From positions 248,001-312,000 of the forward strand of contig SZZY01000002.1 of NCBI GenBank assembly GCA_009830035.1: DNA of 64,000 bases, read 5' to 3'. A program made the translations under genes and the position numbers. Of the stretch, positions 46,820 to 56,885 are shown piece after piece; within the stretch, counting starts at the first letter, position 1; every line of letters starts with the position of its first letter. The notes below the pieces were generated by a model. It saw only the letters and a list, made by a program, of their open reading frames with translations, was not told where the DNA came from and searched no databases. Origin of the DNA: Pantoea sp. Eser (lineage in GTDB: Bacteria > Pseudomonadota > Gammaproteobacteria > Enterobacterales > Enterobacteriaceae).

Positions 46820-46858
46820 ACGACCGATGCAGGCTTATGCAGCATCGGTTTTTTTATA
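46820..46858 (+). terminator. araA terminator
   Basis: ACCGATGC-AGGCTTATGCA-GCATCGGT followed by seven T, 60 bp after the araA stop. Confidence 0.9.
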
Positions 46859-46869
46859 AAAACTGTGCT

Positions 46870-47340
46870 ATTCAGTCGGGAATGGCGGGCGTTGCGTAAC
46901 GTCGCCGTAAAGAGATCCCGGTAGCCCCGGCCGCCGGGCTACTCGCCTCATCCATCAGGCTCGTCCGCAAGTGAGCCAACGCTTCGCGTTGTTCGAAACG
47001 CTGTCGGCATTTTTGTCCATGCGGCGGACACCTTACTTCACTGCCAACGTTGGCCTCCTTTCGTTCAGTATCGCACCGATTTTTTACGGCCCTGACCCGG
47101 TCCATCGGGTCAGGAAAGGGTTGCCTGAAAAGCAAAGCGTCCGCGCCAGGGATGGCGCGGCCGATCCGCATGGATGCGGGAATTATTTGCGATCGGGCAA
47201 TCCTTTGTGGACCCTGCACCTTCAGCCAACAGCGATTATTTCATCCGTTCAGACAAAAGAGCCTCTGACGCCAGGCAGTGCGAACATCCTTTACTGCAAT
47301 GTAACCTCTTCATGATCTTGCACTTTCACCCACCAGCCTG
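46870..47340. other. 470-bp non-coding stretch with three consecutive strong hairpins
   Basis: No family-like coding text. Three perfect hairpins follow one another: CCTGACCCG/CGGGTCAGG (47091-47114), CCGCGCC/GGCGCGG (47141-47160) and CCGATC...GATCGG enclosing CCGCAT/ATGCGG (47161-47196). The rest is GC-rich and featureless to me. Could be a structured RNA or a remnant repeat. Confidence 0.45.
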
Positions 47341-47379
47341 TATTGCTTGATGCCTGATAAACTAAAGGTGCCCTGCACA

Positions 47380-47858
47380 TGCTTATTGCCGAGCTGAACC
47401 AACATCCCTGCTACGCCGAACAAACCGCACAGCTGCTGCACACTGAATGGTCACAACTTCCGGCATGGAGTCATCGGCCCACCCTCCTTGCGCGCATAAA
47501 ACAGCGCAACTAGGCACCTTCTGCAGAATTTACCCTCATCGCCACGCCGGATGGCGAAACCGTCATTGCCACCTGCAGCGTGATTCGCTATGAACTGGAT
47601 GACATTGCCGCTCGGGAATACTGGATTGGTGAGGTGGTCACTGATAAGAGATTCCGCGGTCAGGGCGTGGCAAAGGCGTTGATCCAACAAGCTATTGCGC
47701 GGGCTCGCCAGCAGGCGATAACCGAGCTGTGGCTGTATACCCCCGATCAACAGGCGTTCCGCCAGCGTCTGGGATGGCAGGCCGTTGAGCAGCGACAGGT
47801 AGCCGAAGAGACGGTGACGGGCGGCTCAGCCGAGCCGCCCGCTGATTCAGTGACTTAA
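47380..47858 (+). pseudogene. GNAT acetyltransferase with an in-frame amber
   Basis: MLIAELNQHPCYAEQTAQLL, HTEWSQLPAW, then TAG at 47512-47514, then EFTLIATPDGETVIATCSVI, EYWIGEVVTDKRFRGQGVAK and ALIQQAIARARQQ. The RFRGQGVAK segment is the acetyl-CoA-binding motif A (RxxGxG/A). C-terminal residues after QAVEQRQVAEETVT look replaced by unrelated sequence running into the convergent ytfT-yjfF gene. Substrate unknown. Confidence 0.8.
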
Positions 47859-48884
47859 CCGTTTTACCGGTGCATTGTGCTGGCGATCCCAGATCACCAT
47901 CAGCAGACGTTGTAACGCGATAAAGGCAAACAGCAGGATACCAATGGCGATTTTGGTCCACCACGAGCTGAGGGTGCCGTCAAAGTTAATCCAGGTCTGG
48001 ATCAGCCCCTGAATCAGCACGCCGAACAGCGTACCCAGTACCGTACCGACTCCGCCCGACAGCAGCGTGCCGCCGATGACCACCGAGGCAATAAATAGCA
48101 TCCAGCTCTACGCCCAGTCCCGCCAGCGCATAACCGGCCGAGGTGTAGATAGAGAAGACGATACCGGCCAGCGTGGCTAAGGTGGTGGAGAGCATATAGA
48201 TTTTGATGGTGGTGGCTCGGGTTGACACCCCATCAGCTGCGCCGAGGTCAGGTTACCGCCAATCGCGTAAACCTGATTACCAAAGCGGGTGCGGTGCGCC
48301 AGAATAATCCCGCCCAGCACCACCGCCAGCAGGCTGAGGCGTCCGACGACCGGCACTTTCCACGCCAGGCTGGAGAGCATGGTGTAGAACAGATGATCGA
48401 TCGGAATCGAGTTCTCCGACACCAGATAGCTGCAGCCGCGCAGAAAGAACATGCCGGCCAGGGTGATGATAAATGCCGGGGTCTTCAGCGCGTCGATCAG
48501 CCAGCCCATCATCGCACCGAACAAGGAACCCAGCGCCAGAATCACCGCAAATGCCAGCAGCGGATCGAGGTGGAAGTCGCCAATCGCCCGCGCCAGGAAC
48601 CCCCCGGTAAAGGCGATCACCGCGCCGACCGACAGATCGATACCGCCGGTGGCGATCACCAGCGTCATGCCAATTGCCAGCAGCGCCACCGGCGCAGCGC
48701 GGTTGAGGATATCAATCGGACTGCCGAACAGTCGGCCATCCTGCAGATGGACAGCAAAAAAGTTATTTGCCACCAGGCTATCGATCAGCAGCACCAGCAG
48801 CAGCGCCGCGATTTGCGGCATGCCCGGTGGCAGTTTCAGCTTACGGCGTTGCGGTTTTTCAGGTGTCATAGGGGTCTCAAGCAT
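47847..48884 (-). pseudogene. yjfF: ytfT-yjfF in-frame fusion of galactofuranose ABC permeases, then frameshifted
   Basis: The first ~75 residues are YtfT (PGMPQIAALLLVLLIDSLVA, FGSPIDILNRAAPVALLAIG); after TGGIDLSVGAVIAFTG the text becomes YjfF (LIDALKTPAFIITLAGMFFL, RGCSYLVSENSIPIDHLFYT, LAHRTRFGNQVYAIGGN). Both paralogues share a GGIDLSVG segment, and the join lies there, removing the rest of ytfT and the start of yjfF. Later frame changes near 48235 and 48105 break the C-terminal part (YMLSTTLATLAGIVFSIYTS, GGVGTVLGTLFGVLIQGLIQ). Dead. Confidence 0.85.
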
Positions 48885-50398
48885 GTTGTGCCCCTCCGTC
48901 AGCGATAGCGTTGACGATCGACGCCACCGAAAGTTGCTCCAGCGGGATTTCTGCCACCGGCTTCAGGTCGCGCATAATCAGCACCCGATCGGCATAACCC
49001 ACCAGTTCTTCAAGCTCAGAGGAGATAACCAGCAGCGCCAGTCCATCAGTACATAAGGATTCAATTAAACGAATAATCTCGGCGTTCGCGCCCACGTCAA
49101 TGCCGCACGTCGGCTCGTCGAGGATCAGAAACTGCGGTTTAGTCACCAGCCAGCGCGACAGCAGCACCTTCTGCTGGTTGCCGCCCGATAGCAGCTCCAC
49201 CGGTTGATCGGCGTGCGGCGTACGAATGCCGAGACTTTTGATAAAGCGTTCGGCGATCGCCTGCTGCTCGCGTTTTTTAATCGGCCGTAACCAGCCGCGC
49301 TGCGCCTGCAACGCCAGAACGATATTTTCGCGCACCGATGCCGCGCCAATAATCCCGTCGGTTTTGCGATCGTCAGGACAGAACCCCATGCCCAGCTGCG
49401 AGGCGCGGGCCGGGTTAGTGATTCGCTGCACCTTGCCTTTGATTTTTGCCGTACCGCGATCGGCGCGGCGAATACCAAACAGCACTTCTGCGGTTTCGGT
49501 ACGACCCCAGCCCAGTAGCCCTGCCAGACCGACCACTTCGCCCGGCCGGACCTGCAGATTAAACGGCTCGATGGTGCCTTTTTTACCGTAATCTTCAAAC
49601 GATACCACCGGCTGATTGCTGCGCAGCGTACTGCCCTGCCGCTGCAGCGCCGTTTCCAGCAGCTCACGCCCCAACATCAGTTTGATCAGTTCAATTTGCG
49701 GCAGCGAGGTGGTATCGCGAGTAGCGATAAATTGCCCGTTGCGTAATACCGTGATGCGATCGGTAATGCGGTAAACCTGATCTAGAAAGTGAGTCACGAA
49801 AATCAGGCTCATTCATTTGGCTTTTAGCTGCGCCATCAGGGTAAACAGCATCTCCACTTCACTGGCGTCGAGGCTGGCGGTCGGCTCATCCAGAATCAGC
49901 ACCTGGGCGGAGAGATCGACCGCGCGGCAGATGGCGATAATCTGCTGCATCGCCACTGAATAGTGTCCCAGCGGGCGCGTCACGTCGAGTGAAAAACCGT
50001 AGTTGCGCATCAGCGCGTCGGCATTCCGCACTATGCGCCGCCGATCGAGCATGCCGAAGCGTCGTGGCTCGCGGCCTATATAGAGGTTATCGGCCACCGA
50101 CATATTCGGCAGCATGTTCACTTCCTGATAAACGGTACCGATGCCCATCTCCCGCGCCTCGGCGGTGTTGTGCGGGGTAATCGGCTTACCGTTATAGGGT
50201 GATGGTGCCGGCATCACGGCTGTAAACGCCGGTCAGCACTTTGATCAGGGTTGACTTGCCCGTGCCGTTCTCGCCCAGCAGCGCCATGATCTCGCCCTTG
50301 CGAATATCAAACGAGACGTTGTTCGACGCATTAACGCCGGGAAACCCTTTGCTGACGCCGCTGATGGTTAACAGCGATGTTTCATTGTGTGTGGTCAT
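48877..50398 (-). pseudogene. ytfR: ytfR galactofuranose ABC ATPase, frameshift and stop
   Basis: [20 protein letters not shown], Walker [17 protein letters not shown], frame change near 50195, NTAEAREMGIGTVYQEVNML, LILDEPTASLDASEVEMLFT, TGA-type stop after MAQLKAK at 49813, and the second cassette from SLIFVTHFLDQVYRITDRIT to IADGGAQHA. Odd residues occur in conserved places: GENGTGKS for [16 protein letters not shown] for the usual small residue, EPTCGIDVGA for [10 protein letters not shown]. The 8-bp overlap with the permease gene shows operon coupling. Confidence 0.88.
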
Positions 50399-50452
50399 TC
50401 TGCTAACTCCGCCTCACGTCATGATAAACCTCCCCGCAGGGCGGTCTGCGGC

Positions 50453-51411
50453 TTAGTAACCCATGCCTTTTTTGCGTTCCAGCTGCTGCTGAGCGTCAGC
50501 AGGCAGGAACAGTTTCGATTCGGTTTTGATCACTTTTGGCGGCAGCGTGCCCTCTTTACTTAAATTTCTCCAGCGCATCAAAGGCCGGGCCAGCCATGTT
50601 TGGCGTCAGCTCAACGTTGGCGTTGGCTTCGCCTGCCAGCATCGCTTTATAGATATCCGGTACGCCGTCAATCGAGCTGGTGAGAATATCTTTGCCAGGC
50701 TTCAGACCGGCTTCTTTGATCGCCTGCATGGCACCGATTGCCATGTCATCGTTGTGGGCGTAAACCATGCAGATGTTTTTGCCGTTGTTTTCCGCCTTGA
50801 TGAAGCTTTCCATCACCTCTTTACCTTTGCTGCGGATAAAGTTGCCGGACTGAGAGCGGAGCACTTTGATGTTTGGATGGCCGCTGATTGCTTCAGCAAA
50901 GCCTTTCTTACGATCGTTCGCCACGCTGGCCCCGACCGTGCCCTGCAGTTCCACCACGTTACACTGCTTGTCGCCGACGGTTTTCACCAGCCAGTCGCCA
51001 ATCAGCTTGTCTTCCAGCACGTTGTCTGCCGTGACGACCGCCTGATACAGCGATTTGTCTTTGACCACGATGGCGCGGTCCAGCAGATAGACCGGGATTT
51101 TGACGTCTTTGGCTTCTTCCGGTACCGGTTCCCAGCCGGTCTGCACCACCGGCGCGATTAAAGATGGCGTCAACGCCCTGGGCGATAAACGATCGAACCG
51201 CTTTAATCTGGTTCTCTTGTTTTTGCCGACCATCAGCGATTTTCAGCGTGATACCGCGTTTTTTAGCTTCGCTTTTCGCCACGTTGGTTTCGGCGGAGCG
51301 CCAGCCAGATTCAGAACCCACCTGCGAGAAGCCGACCGTCATGTCCGCAGCCAACACTGGTCCGGTCAACGCGGCGCTGACCAGCGTGGTCAGAAGTAAA
51401 CGTTTCCACAT
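50453..51411 (-). pseudogene. ytfQ: ytfQ galactofuranose-binding protein, two frameshifts
   Basis: Signal peptide MWKRLLLTTLVSAALTGPVL, then DMTVGFSQVGSESGWRSAET, IKAVRSFIAQGVDAIF; a frame change near 51165 moves to PVYLLDRAIVVKDKSLYQAV, SGNFIRSKGKEVMESFIKAE, MVYAHNDDMAIGAMQAIKEA, SSIDGVPDIYKAMLAGEANA, and another near 50560 to the C-terminus (LPADAQQQLERKKGMGY). YtfQ binds galactofuranose in the periplasm. It is the first gene of ytfQRT-yjfF, and the whole system is inactivated. Confidence 0.9.
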
Positions 51412-51927
51412 AGTTTTTATTCCTCTGAAGGGCATTTGCTGTTTGGGGTAGAGAGCCCGCTTAGCCTGGACTAAAAAAGGGTGCAGAATGGCGACATGCT
51501 TCACAAAATTGAGCAATTTAAAGGAGTTACGTCAACATCAGCCGTTTTCTGGCGCAGGCGATTATGGATAAAATGACTGAAAGTAAAAACGGGGTGGGTT
51601 AAATAATTGTAATAAACAGAATCGCTTATGTGCAGCCCACTGAAAGCCATTACAGCCAGGCGTACAAAATGGGTTATCCACTTGCCGGATGAACGAAAAA
51701 TGGGATTTGTGATTGTCCGCACAGTGCGATTTTCGGGTGGCTGACGGGCGAAACGTTTCTCTGACGACTTCTACGGGCGGTTGGGTGACCAGGCGGCGAC
51801 GGTAGGCCACCAGCGTTGCGGAGTTAAGCGCTATCCTGATTAATCGGTTTTTTTATTCCGCTGCGGTGTTTTTACTGCTCTATCTATGTTAGCGTGTTGT
51901 TTAGCAGTCACCACTGAAGGCAACATC
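51412..51927. other. ~500-bp spacer, nothing recognised
   Basis: AT-richer region upstream of ytfQ that should contain its promoter. No coding text, RNA gene or repeat was recognised. Confidence 0.4.
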
Positions 51928-52014
51928 ATGTTTATCTCAGGTTCGATCACCATCACTACCACCACCCGCACCGCTTTGAGCGGCGGCGTGAACACATCTG
52001 TGACCGGCACCTGA
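51928..52014 (+). CDS. Possible Thr/Ile-rich leader peptide
   Basis: 28-codon frame MFISGSITITTTTRTALSGG... with GAAGG 8 bases before ATG. Nine of 28 residues are Thr with Ile at 3, 7 and 9, a composition like the thrL attenuator peptide. Downstream a hairpin TCCCCGCC/GGACGGGGA (52030-52050) lacks a good T-run. The next gene is the cysteine hydrolase at 52091. This could be a leader peptide or chance; no homologue is recognised. Confidence 0.35.
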   Translation: MFISGSITITTTTRTALSGGVNTSVTGT

Positions 52015-52090
52015 CAAATAGATCTTCGCTCCCCGCCTAACCGGACGGGGACCTGTTCTCCGTTCTTTACCCTCTGAATGGAGAAACACC

Positions 52091-52627
52091 ATGAGTTCAT
52101 CTGAAAGCGCATTATTAGTCATCGATATGCAACAGGGCCTGTTCAGGGGACCTGTCACGCCTTTATCACGCCCAAAATGTGTTAGCGAATATTGGCCTGC
52201 TGATTGAAAAAGCGCGGCAGGCTGAGGCCCCACTCTTTTTTGCACGCCATACCGGGCCCGATTATTCCCCGTTCAGTGCGCAGAGCCCGTTAACCCGCCT
52301 GCTGCCGGAACTTAACGTTGATGAGGCGCAGGATGGTGTTTTTACCCAAAAATTCCCCAGCTGTTTCAGAGAGACGCCGTTGCTGAGCCAGCTCAGAGTT
52401 AAAGAGGGATTAAACAGCTGGTGGTGGCCGGTATGAAAACCGAGTTTTGCGTCAATACCAGCTGTCGGGCAGCCGCGGATTCAGGTTTTTCAGTGGTGCT
52501 GGTTTATGATGCCCACACCACCGTGGATAATCTCCATCTGCCAGCAGAAAAAATCATTGCTCACCATAATCTGACACTGGCCGGTCCGTTTGTTACCCTC
52601 TCAACTGCCGCTGAGTGGCATTTTTAG
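52091..52627 (+). pseudogene. Isochorismatase-family cysteine hydrolase, two frameshifts
   Basis: MSSSESALLVIDMQQGLFRG has the catalytic Asp (VID.Q); after a frame change near 52150 come NVLANIGLLIEKARQAEAPL, LFFARHTGPDYSPFSAQSPL, and after another near 52420 LVVAGMKTEFCVNTSCRAAA with the nucleophile Cys in TEFCV, then VVLVYDAHTTVDN. The family hydrolyses amides or isochorismate; the substrate here is unknown. ATG has ATGGAGAAACACC upstream. Flanked by the ytf operon and cnu. Confidence 0.85.
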
Positions 52628-52931
52628 CCAGAATGGACTCGTCAGAATATGCGCGGTCAGGACAGCAGCAAAAATCGGCCGGCTGCGGTGTGCTCCCGTT
52701 GGCGCGTCAACGCGGACCGATCATTTTCTGGCGCTGGCCTTGATGCAAAATTCCCCGTTCAGCGCCCCTGGCAGGCAACACTATCCATGAATAAACGTGC
52801 AAAAATGGACTTTTAGCGGCGTATCCCGGTCGTTTGTCTGATTTTCGCCTTTTTTTAACCTCAGGATCTGGACAGGTTTAGGTTGCACCTATACTGAGCA
52901 CTCCTTTGTTCCTTCTACTGTTATGGCAATG
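52628..52931. other. cnu upstream region
   Basis: 300 bp without a gene. TGGACA (52869-52874) and TATACT (52890-52895) 15 bp apart could form a promoter with short spacing for cnu; a T7 run and AACC tract precede. E. coli has the small gene blr in this interval; I do not see it. Confidence 0.4.
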
Positions 52932-53147
52932 ATGACTGCGTACGACTACCTGCTTAAATTTCGTAAAGTGAATAACTCAGACAGTCTGGAAAAGCTCTTC
53001 GATCACCTCAATTACTCGCTCACCGATGAGATGGAAATCATCAGTATGTACCGTGCTGCCGATCATCGGCGCGAAGAACTGGCGTCGGGCGGACGGTTAT
53101 ATGATCTTGGCTGTGTGCCTAAGACGGTGTGGCGCTACGTGGCATAA
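52932..53147 (+). CDS. cnu: Cnu (YdgT), Hha-family nucleoid regulator
   Basis: Intact 71 residues from [20 protein letters not shown]; two further ATG codons lie just upstream (52923, 52929). [46 protein letters not shown] match Cnu/YdgT, a paralogue of Hha that joins H-NS to silence foreign DNA and binds the oriC cnb site. Small proteins of this type act as H-NS partners, not DNA binders on their own. Position between ydgJ and ydgK/rsx is as in E. coli. Confidence 0.93.
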   Translation: MTAYDYLLKFRKVNNSDSLEKLFDHLNYSLTDEMEIISMYRAADHRREELASGGRLYDLGCVPKTVWRYVA

Positions 53148-53249
53148 TTCCCTGCTGCCTGATTTTTTGTCACGTTGTCCAGGCGGGCGCGCTCCATCTG
53201 GACATGCTATTCTGCTGCGCTTCGACTTCTCAGGACAGGAATTACCGCT

Positions 53250-53672
53250 ATGAATGAACAGGTTGCTGCGCAGCGCATCGGTGGCCTGGCTGATTATGAC
53301 CCTGTTAACCACTGCGCTGGTAATGGCGATGTACTTTACACCGCTGTTTAATCCGGAATGGCGCGCGACTCTCTTTTCCCATGGCAGCACCCTTTTTTCT
53401 TACTGGGCCATCTCCCTACTGACTGCCGTGGCGGTCTGGGCTTACAGCCTGTGGATTAGCTGGCTGTTCTTTAAGCGCTCACGCCGTTTACCGCGCCATT
53501 ATCCGCTGTGGTTGCTGATTACCATGCTGTTAGCGCTGAAAACCTTCACCTTTACCCCGGTTACCGACAGCCGCGCCCTGCAGACGCTATTGCTTTCACT
53601 GCTGGCGGCACGGTGTTTGCCCCCCACTTCAAACGATCTAAGCGGGTAAAAAGCACCTTTATTGAGCCGTAA
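53250..53672 (+). pseudogene. ydgK: ydgK DUF2569 membrane protein, two frameshifts
   Basis: ATG 53250 gives MNEQVAAQRIGG, then the family text continues one frame over with WLIMTLLTTALVMAMYFTPL, FSHGSTLFSYWAISLLTAVA, LPRHYPLWLLITMLLALKTF, and a last change near 53610 gives FAPHFKRSKRVKSTFIEP. ydgK lies directly before rsxA in E. coli. A start at 53254 in the second frame could give most of the protein, so complete loss is not certain. Confidence 0.75.
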
Positions 53673-53795
53673 AGCTGTGAGCTGTGTCAGGAATTTAATT
53701 CTGAGTGCGGTCTGCCCGGCCGGTTGCGGCGTAGCTGTTGAGATACGCCGCACTATCAATGATAATAAGTCGCTTTCTGGATTTCAGGCGAAAAA

Positions 53796-54377
53796 ATGAC
53801 CGATTATCTGCTTCTCTTTGTTGGTACTGTGCTGGTAAATAACTTCGTGCTGGTAAAGTTCCTTGGCCTGTGCCCGTTTATGGGCGTTTCCAAAAAACTG
53901 GAGACGGCGATCGGCATGGGTCTGGCCACCACCTTCGTGATTACGCTGGCCTCAATCTGTGCCTGGCTGGTGAATCATCTGATCCTGCTGCCGCTCGACC
54001 TGGTCTACCTGCGCACCATGGCCTATATCCTCGTGATCGCGGTGGTGGTGCAGTTCACCGAGATGGTGGTGCGTAAAACCAGCCCGTCGCTCTATCGCCT
54101 GCTGGGCATTTTCCTGCCGCTGATCACCACCAACTGCGCGGTGCTGGGCGTGCCATTGCTGAGCGTTAACCTCAATCACACCTTTTTGCAGGCGGCGCTG
54201 TACGGCTTTAGCGCTTCACTCGGCTTCTCGCTGGTGATAGTGCTGTTCGCCGGTATGCGTGAACGTCTGGTGCTGGCCAACGTGCCGGCCCCGTTCAAAG
54301 GTAACTCTATTGCCCTGATCACCGCTGCCCTGATGGCGCTGGCGTTTATGGGCTTTACCGGTCTGGTGAAATTCTGA
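53796..54377 (+). CDS. rsxA: RsxA, electron transport complex membrane subunit
   Basis: Intact 193 residues, six membrane helices: [73 protein letters not shown]. The paired CP..GVS and TTNCAVLG Cys segments coordinate the intramembrane [2Fe-2S] centre shared with RsxE/NqrD-type subunits. The Rsx (Rnf) complex uses NADH and ion gradient to keep SoxR reduced. First gene of rsxABCDGE; stop overlaps rsxB by one base (TGATG). Confidence 0.97.
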   Translation: MTDYLLLFVGTVLVNNFVLVKFLGLCPFMGVSKKLETAIGMGLATTFVITLASICAWLVNHLILLPLDLVYLRTMAYILVIAVVVQFTEMVVRKTSPSLYRLLGIFLPLITTNCAVLGVPLLSVNLNHTFLQAALYGFSASLGFSLVIVLFAGMRERLVLANVPAPFKGNSIALITAALMALAFMGFTGLVKF

Positions 54378-54955
54378 TGACCGCGATCTGGATAGCAATT
54401 GCTGTATTAAGTGCGCTTAGCCTGGTGTTCGGTGCGCTGCTGGGCTACGCCTCGCGCCGCTTTGAGGTCGAAGAAGACCCGATCGTTGAGCAAATTGATG
54501 CCATTCTGCCGCAGAGTCAGTGCGGGCAGTGCGCCTATCCCGGTTGCCGCCCTTATGCCGATGCGGTGGGCAATAACGGTGAAGCCATCAACAAGTGCGC
54601 GCCAGGCGGTGAGCAGACCATGCTCAAGCTGGCAGAGCTGCTAAACGTTGAGCCGCAGCCGATTGATGGTGATGAGACCGCCAAAGCGCCGGTCCGTACC
54701 GTGGCCTTTATCGATGAAGCGAATTGTATTGGCTGCACCAAGTGTATTCAGGCCTGCCCGGTCGATGCGATTGTCGGGGCGACCCGCGCCATGCACACCG
54801 TACTGAGCGATGTCTGCACCGGCTGCGCTCTCTGTGTTGCGCCCTGCCCAACTGACTGCATCGAGATACGGCCGGTTGAGACCACGCTTGCCAACTGGAA
54901 GTGGGATCTGAACAGCATTCCGGTGCGGGTGATTCCGGTAGAAACTCATGCTTAA
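54377..54955 (+). CDS. rsxB: RsxB, ferredoxin-like subunit
   Basis: Intact 192 residues. N-terminal anchor [20 protein letters not shown]; the [14 protein letters not shown] segment with C49, C52, C57 and a later Cys (NKCAPGG) holds one [4Fe-4S]; [19 protein letters not shown] (from C117) and [18 protein letters not shown] hold two more. RsxB passes electrons from RsxC to the membrane. Overlaps rsxC by 8 bp, coupled translation. Confidence 0.97.
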   Translation: MTAIWIAIAVLSALSLVFGALLGYASRRFEVEEDPIVEQIDAILPQSQCGQCAYPGCRPYADAVGNNGEAINKCAPGGEQTMLKLAELLNVEPQPIDGDETAKAPVRTVAFIDEANCIGCTKCIQACPVDAIVGATRAMHTVLSDVCTGCALCVAPCPTDCIEIRPVETTLANWKWDLNSIPVRVIPVETHA

Positions 54956-56885
54956 TTTGTTGAATTTTTTCAAAAAAGATAAGATCTGGGATTTTCAGGG
55001 CGGCATTCATCCGCCGGAAATGAAAACCCAGTCCAACGGTACGCCGCTGAGCGAACTGCCGTTGCCGCACCGTTTTATCATCCCGCTGAAACAGCATACC
55101 GGTCACGAAGGTGAAATCTGCGTGTCGCCGGGCAATAAGGTGCTGCGCGGTCAGCCACTGACTTTTGGCACCGGCCGGATGTTACCGGTGCATGCCCCGA
55201 CCTCCGGCACAATCGAGGAAATCGGTCATCACATGACCGCTCATCCGTCTGGCCTGTCAGAGCTGTGCATTTTCCTGACGCCCGATGGCGAAGACCGCTG
55301 GATGCCGCTTGATCCCCTGCCCGATTACCGCCAGCATCCGCGCGCCGATATCGTGCAGCGCATTCACCATGCCGGGATTGCCGGTCTGGGCGGCGCGGGT
55401 TTCCCGACCGCCACCAAGCTGAAAGGCGGCCTGCGCGGTGTCAAAACCCTGATCATCAATGCGGCAGAGTGCGAGCCTTACATCACCGCCGACGATCGCC
55501 TGATGCAGGACTACGCGGCAGAAGTGCTGGAAGGCAGCCGGATTCTCGCCTGGGTATTGCAGGCAGAACGGGTGCTGATTGGCATCGAAGATAATAAACC
55601 TGAAGCCATCGCGGCGCTGAAGCAGGAGTTAGGCGGCGAGCGCGATCTGCAAATCCGGGTGATCCCCACCAAATACCCCTCTGGCGGCGCTAAACAGCTG
55701 ACCCGCATCCTGACCGGGATGGAGGTTCCGCACGGCGGACGCTCGACCGATATCGGCGTACTGATGCAGAACGTCGGTACCGCCTGGGCAGTTAAGCGCG
55801 CGATTATCAACGGTGAACCGATTACAGAACGCGTCGTGACGCTGACCGGCGAGGCGATCGCCCAGCCGCGCAACGTCTGGAGCCGTCTCGGCACGCCTAT
55901 CAGCCATCTGCTGCATCAGGTCGGGTTCCGTCCTGGCCCGCGCCAGATGGTGATCATGGGCGGTCCCCTGATGGGCTTTACCCTGCCGTCGCTGGATGTG
56001 CCGGTGGTGAAGATCACCAACTGCATTCTGGCCCCGTCCAGCAGCGAAATGGGCAACAACGACGAAGAGCAATCCTGCATTCGCTGTTCTGCCTGCGCGG
56101 ATGCCTGCCCGGCTAAACTGCTGCCACAGCAGCTTTACTGGTACAGCCAGGGCGGCGACCACGATAAGGCGCGCGCCCATCACATTGATGATTGCATTGA
56201 ATGCGGTGCCTGCGCCTATGTCTGCCCGAGCAATATTACACTGGTACAGTATTACCGGCAGGAAAAAGCTGAGCTGCGCGCCATCGATCTGGAAGCGAAA
56301 CGTACCCTCGAAGCTAAAGCGCGCTTTGAAGCGCGCCAGGCCCGACTGGAACGTGAGAAGCAGGCGCGTGAAGCACGAGATGAAGAGGCGAAACAGCGCG
56401 TTGCCCGCAGTGACAACGGCGAGCTGGCGGCAGCGAAAGCGCGGGCTAACGCCCGTCGCGCCGAACCTGATGAAGCTGCAGCCGAAGCGCAGCGTGAAGC
56501 CCGTCTGCGTCAGGCGCTGAGCCGTCAGACCACCGATCCGCGTAAAGCCGCGGTTGAAGCAGCGGTCGCACGCGCTAAAGCGAAGAAAGCCGCACAGGCA
56601 GAAAGCGTGGCGGAGTCGCAGCCTGCCGCTGAAGCTGAAGATCCGCGCAAAGCTGCAGTGCAGGCCGATGAAGCCTCACGTGATGCCGCGGTAGTGGCCA
56701 CCCAGGCTCACTACGCCGTCGAAAAAGCCGAACAGGCGCAGGAGCAAGCGAACAACGCCAATGTTGAACCGGAACAGGCACCTGAACTGAATCAACCCGA
56801 TGATGCGCGTAAAGCCGCCATAGCGGCCGCCATCGCCCGTGCCAAAGCGCGTAAAGCGCAGTCGTCTACGACGATTGAGGATTAA
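54948..56885 (+). CDS. rsxC: RsxC, NADH-binding subunit with long Ala/Lys/Arg C-terminal tail
   Basis: Intact 645 residues. The NADH/FMN region has [19 protein letters not shown] (from about residue 144) and [16 protein letters not shown]; two ferredoxin motifs [12 protein letters not shown] (C377) and [12 protein letters not shown] (C416) follow. From about residue 440 the tail is a charged coiled helix with repeats built on [18 protein letters not shown], again DPRKAAVQ and [18 protein letters not shown]. Tail length varies between species; this one is shorter than the ~740-residue E. coli protein. RsxC takes electrons from NADH. Repeat units are prone to change. Confidence 0.96.
   Translation: MLNLLNFFKKDKIWDFQGGIHPPEMKTQSNGTPLSELPLPHRFIIPLKQHTGHEGEICVSPGNKVLRGQPLTFGTGRMLPVHAPTSGTIEEIGHHMTAHPSGLSELCIFLTPDGEDRWMPLDPLPDYRQHPRADIVQRIHHAGIAGLGGAGFPTATKLKGGLRGVKTLIINAAECEPYITADDRLMQDYAAEVLEGSRILAWVLQAERVLIGIEDNKPEAIAALKQELGGERDLQIRVIPTKYPSGGAKQLTRILTGMEVPHGGRSTDIGVLMQNVGTAWAVKRAIINGEPITERVVTLTGEAIAQPRNVWSRLGTPISHLLHQVGFRPGPRQMVIMGGPLMGFTLPSLDVPVVKITNCILAPSSSEMGNNDEEQSCIRCSACADACPAKLLPQQLYWYSQGGDHDKARAHHIDDCIECGACAYVCPSNITLVQYYRQEKAELRAIDLEAKRTLEAKARFEARQARLEREKQAREARDEEAKQRVARSDNGELAAAKARANARRAEPDEAAAEAQREARLRQALSRQTTDPRKAAVEAAVARAKAKKAAQAESVAESQPAAEAEDPRKAAVQADEASRDAAVVATQAHYAVEKAEQAQEQANNANVEPEQAPELNQPDDARKAAIAAAIARAKARKAQSSTTIED

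Noticed and set aside
46872..47219. 115-residue minus-strand open frame
   Set aside because: Arg/Ala/Pro-rich text without family-like pattern in a hairpin-rich region; more likely non-coding.
48222..49056. Long plus-strand frames opposite ytfT-yjfF and ytfR
   Set aside because: Antisense to clear transporter text; His/Gln/Arg-rich composition is typical of reverse-strand shadows in GC-rich DNA.
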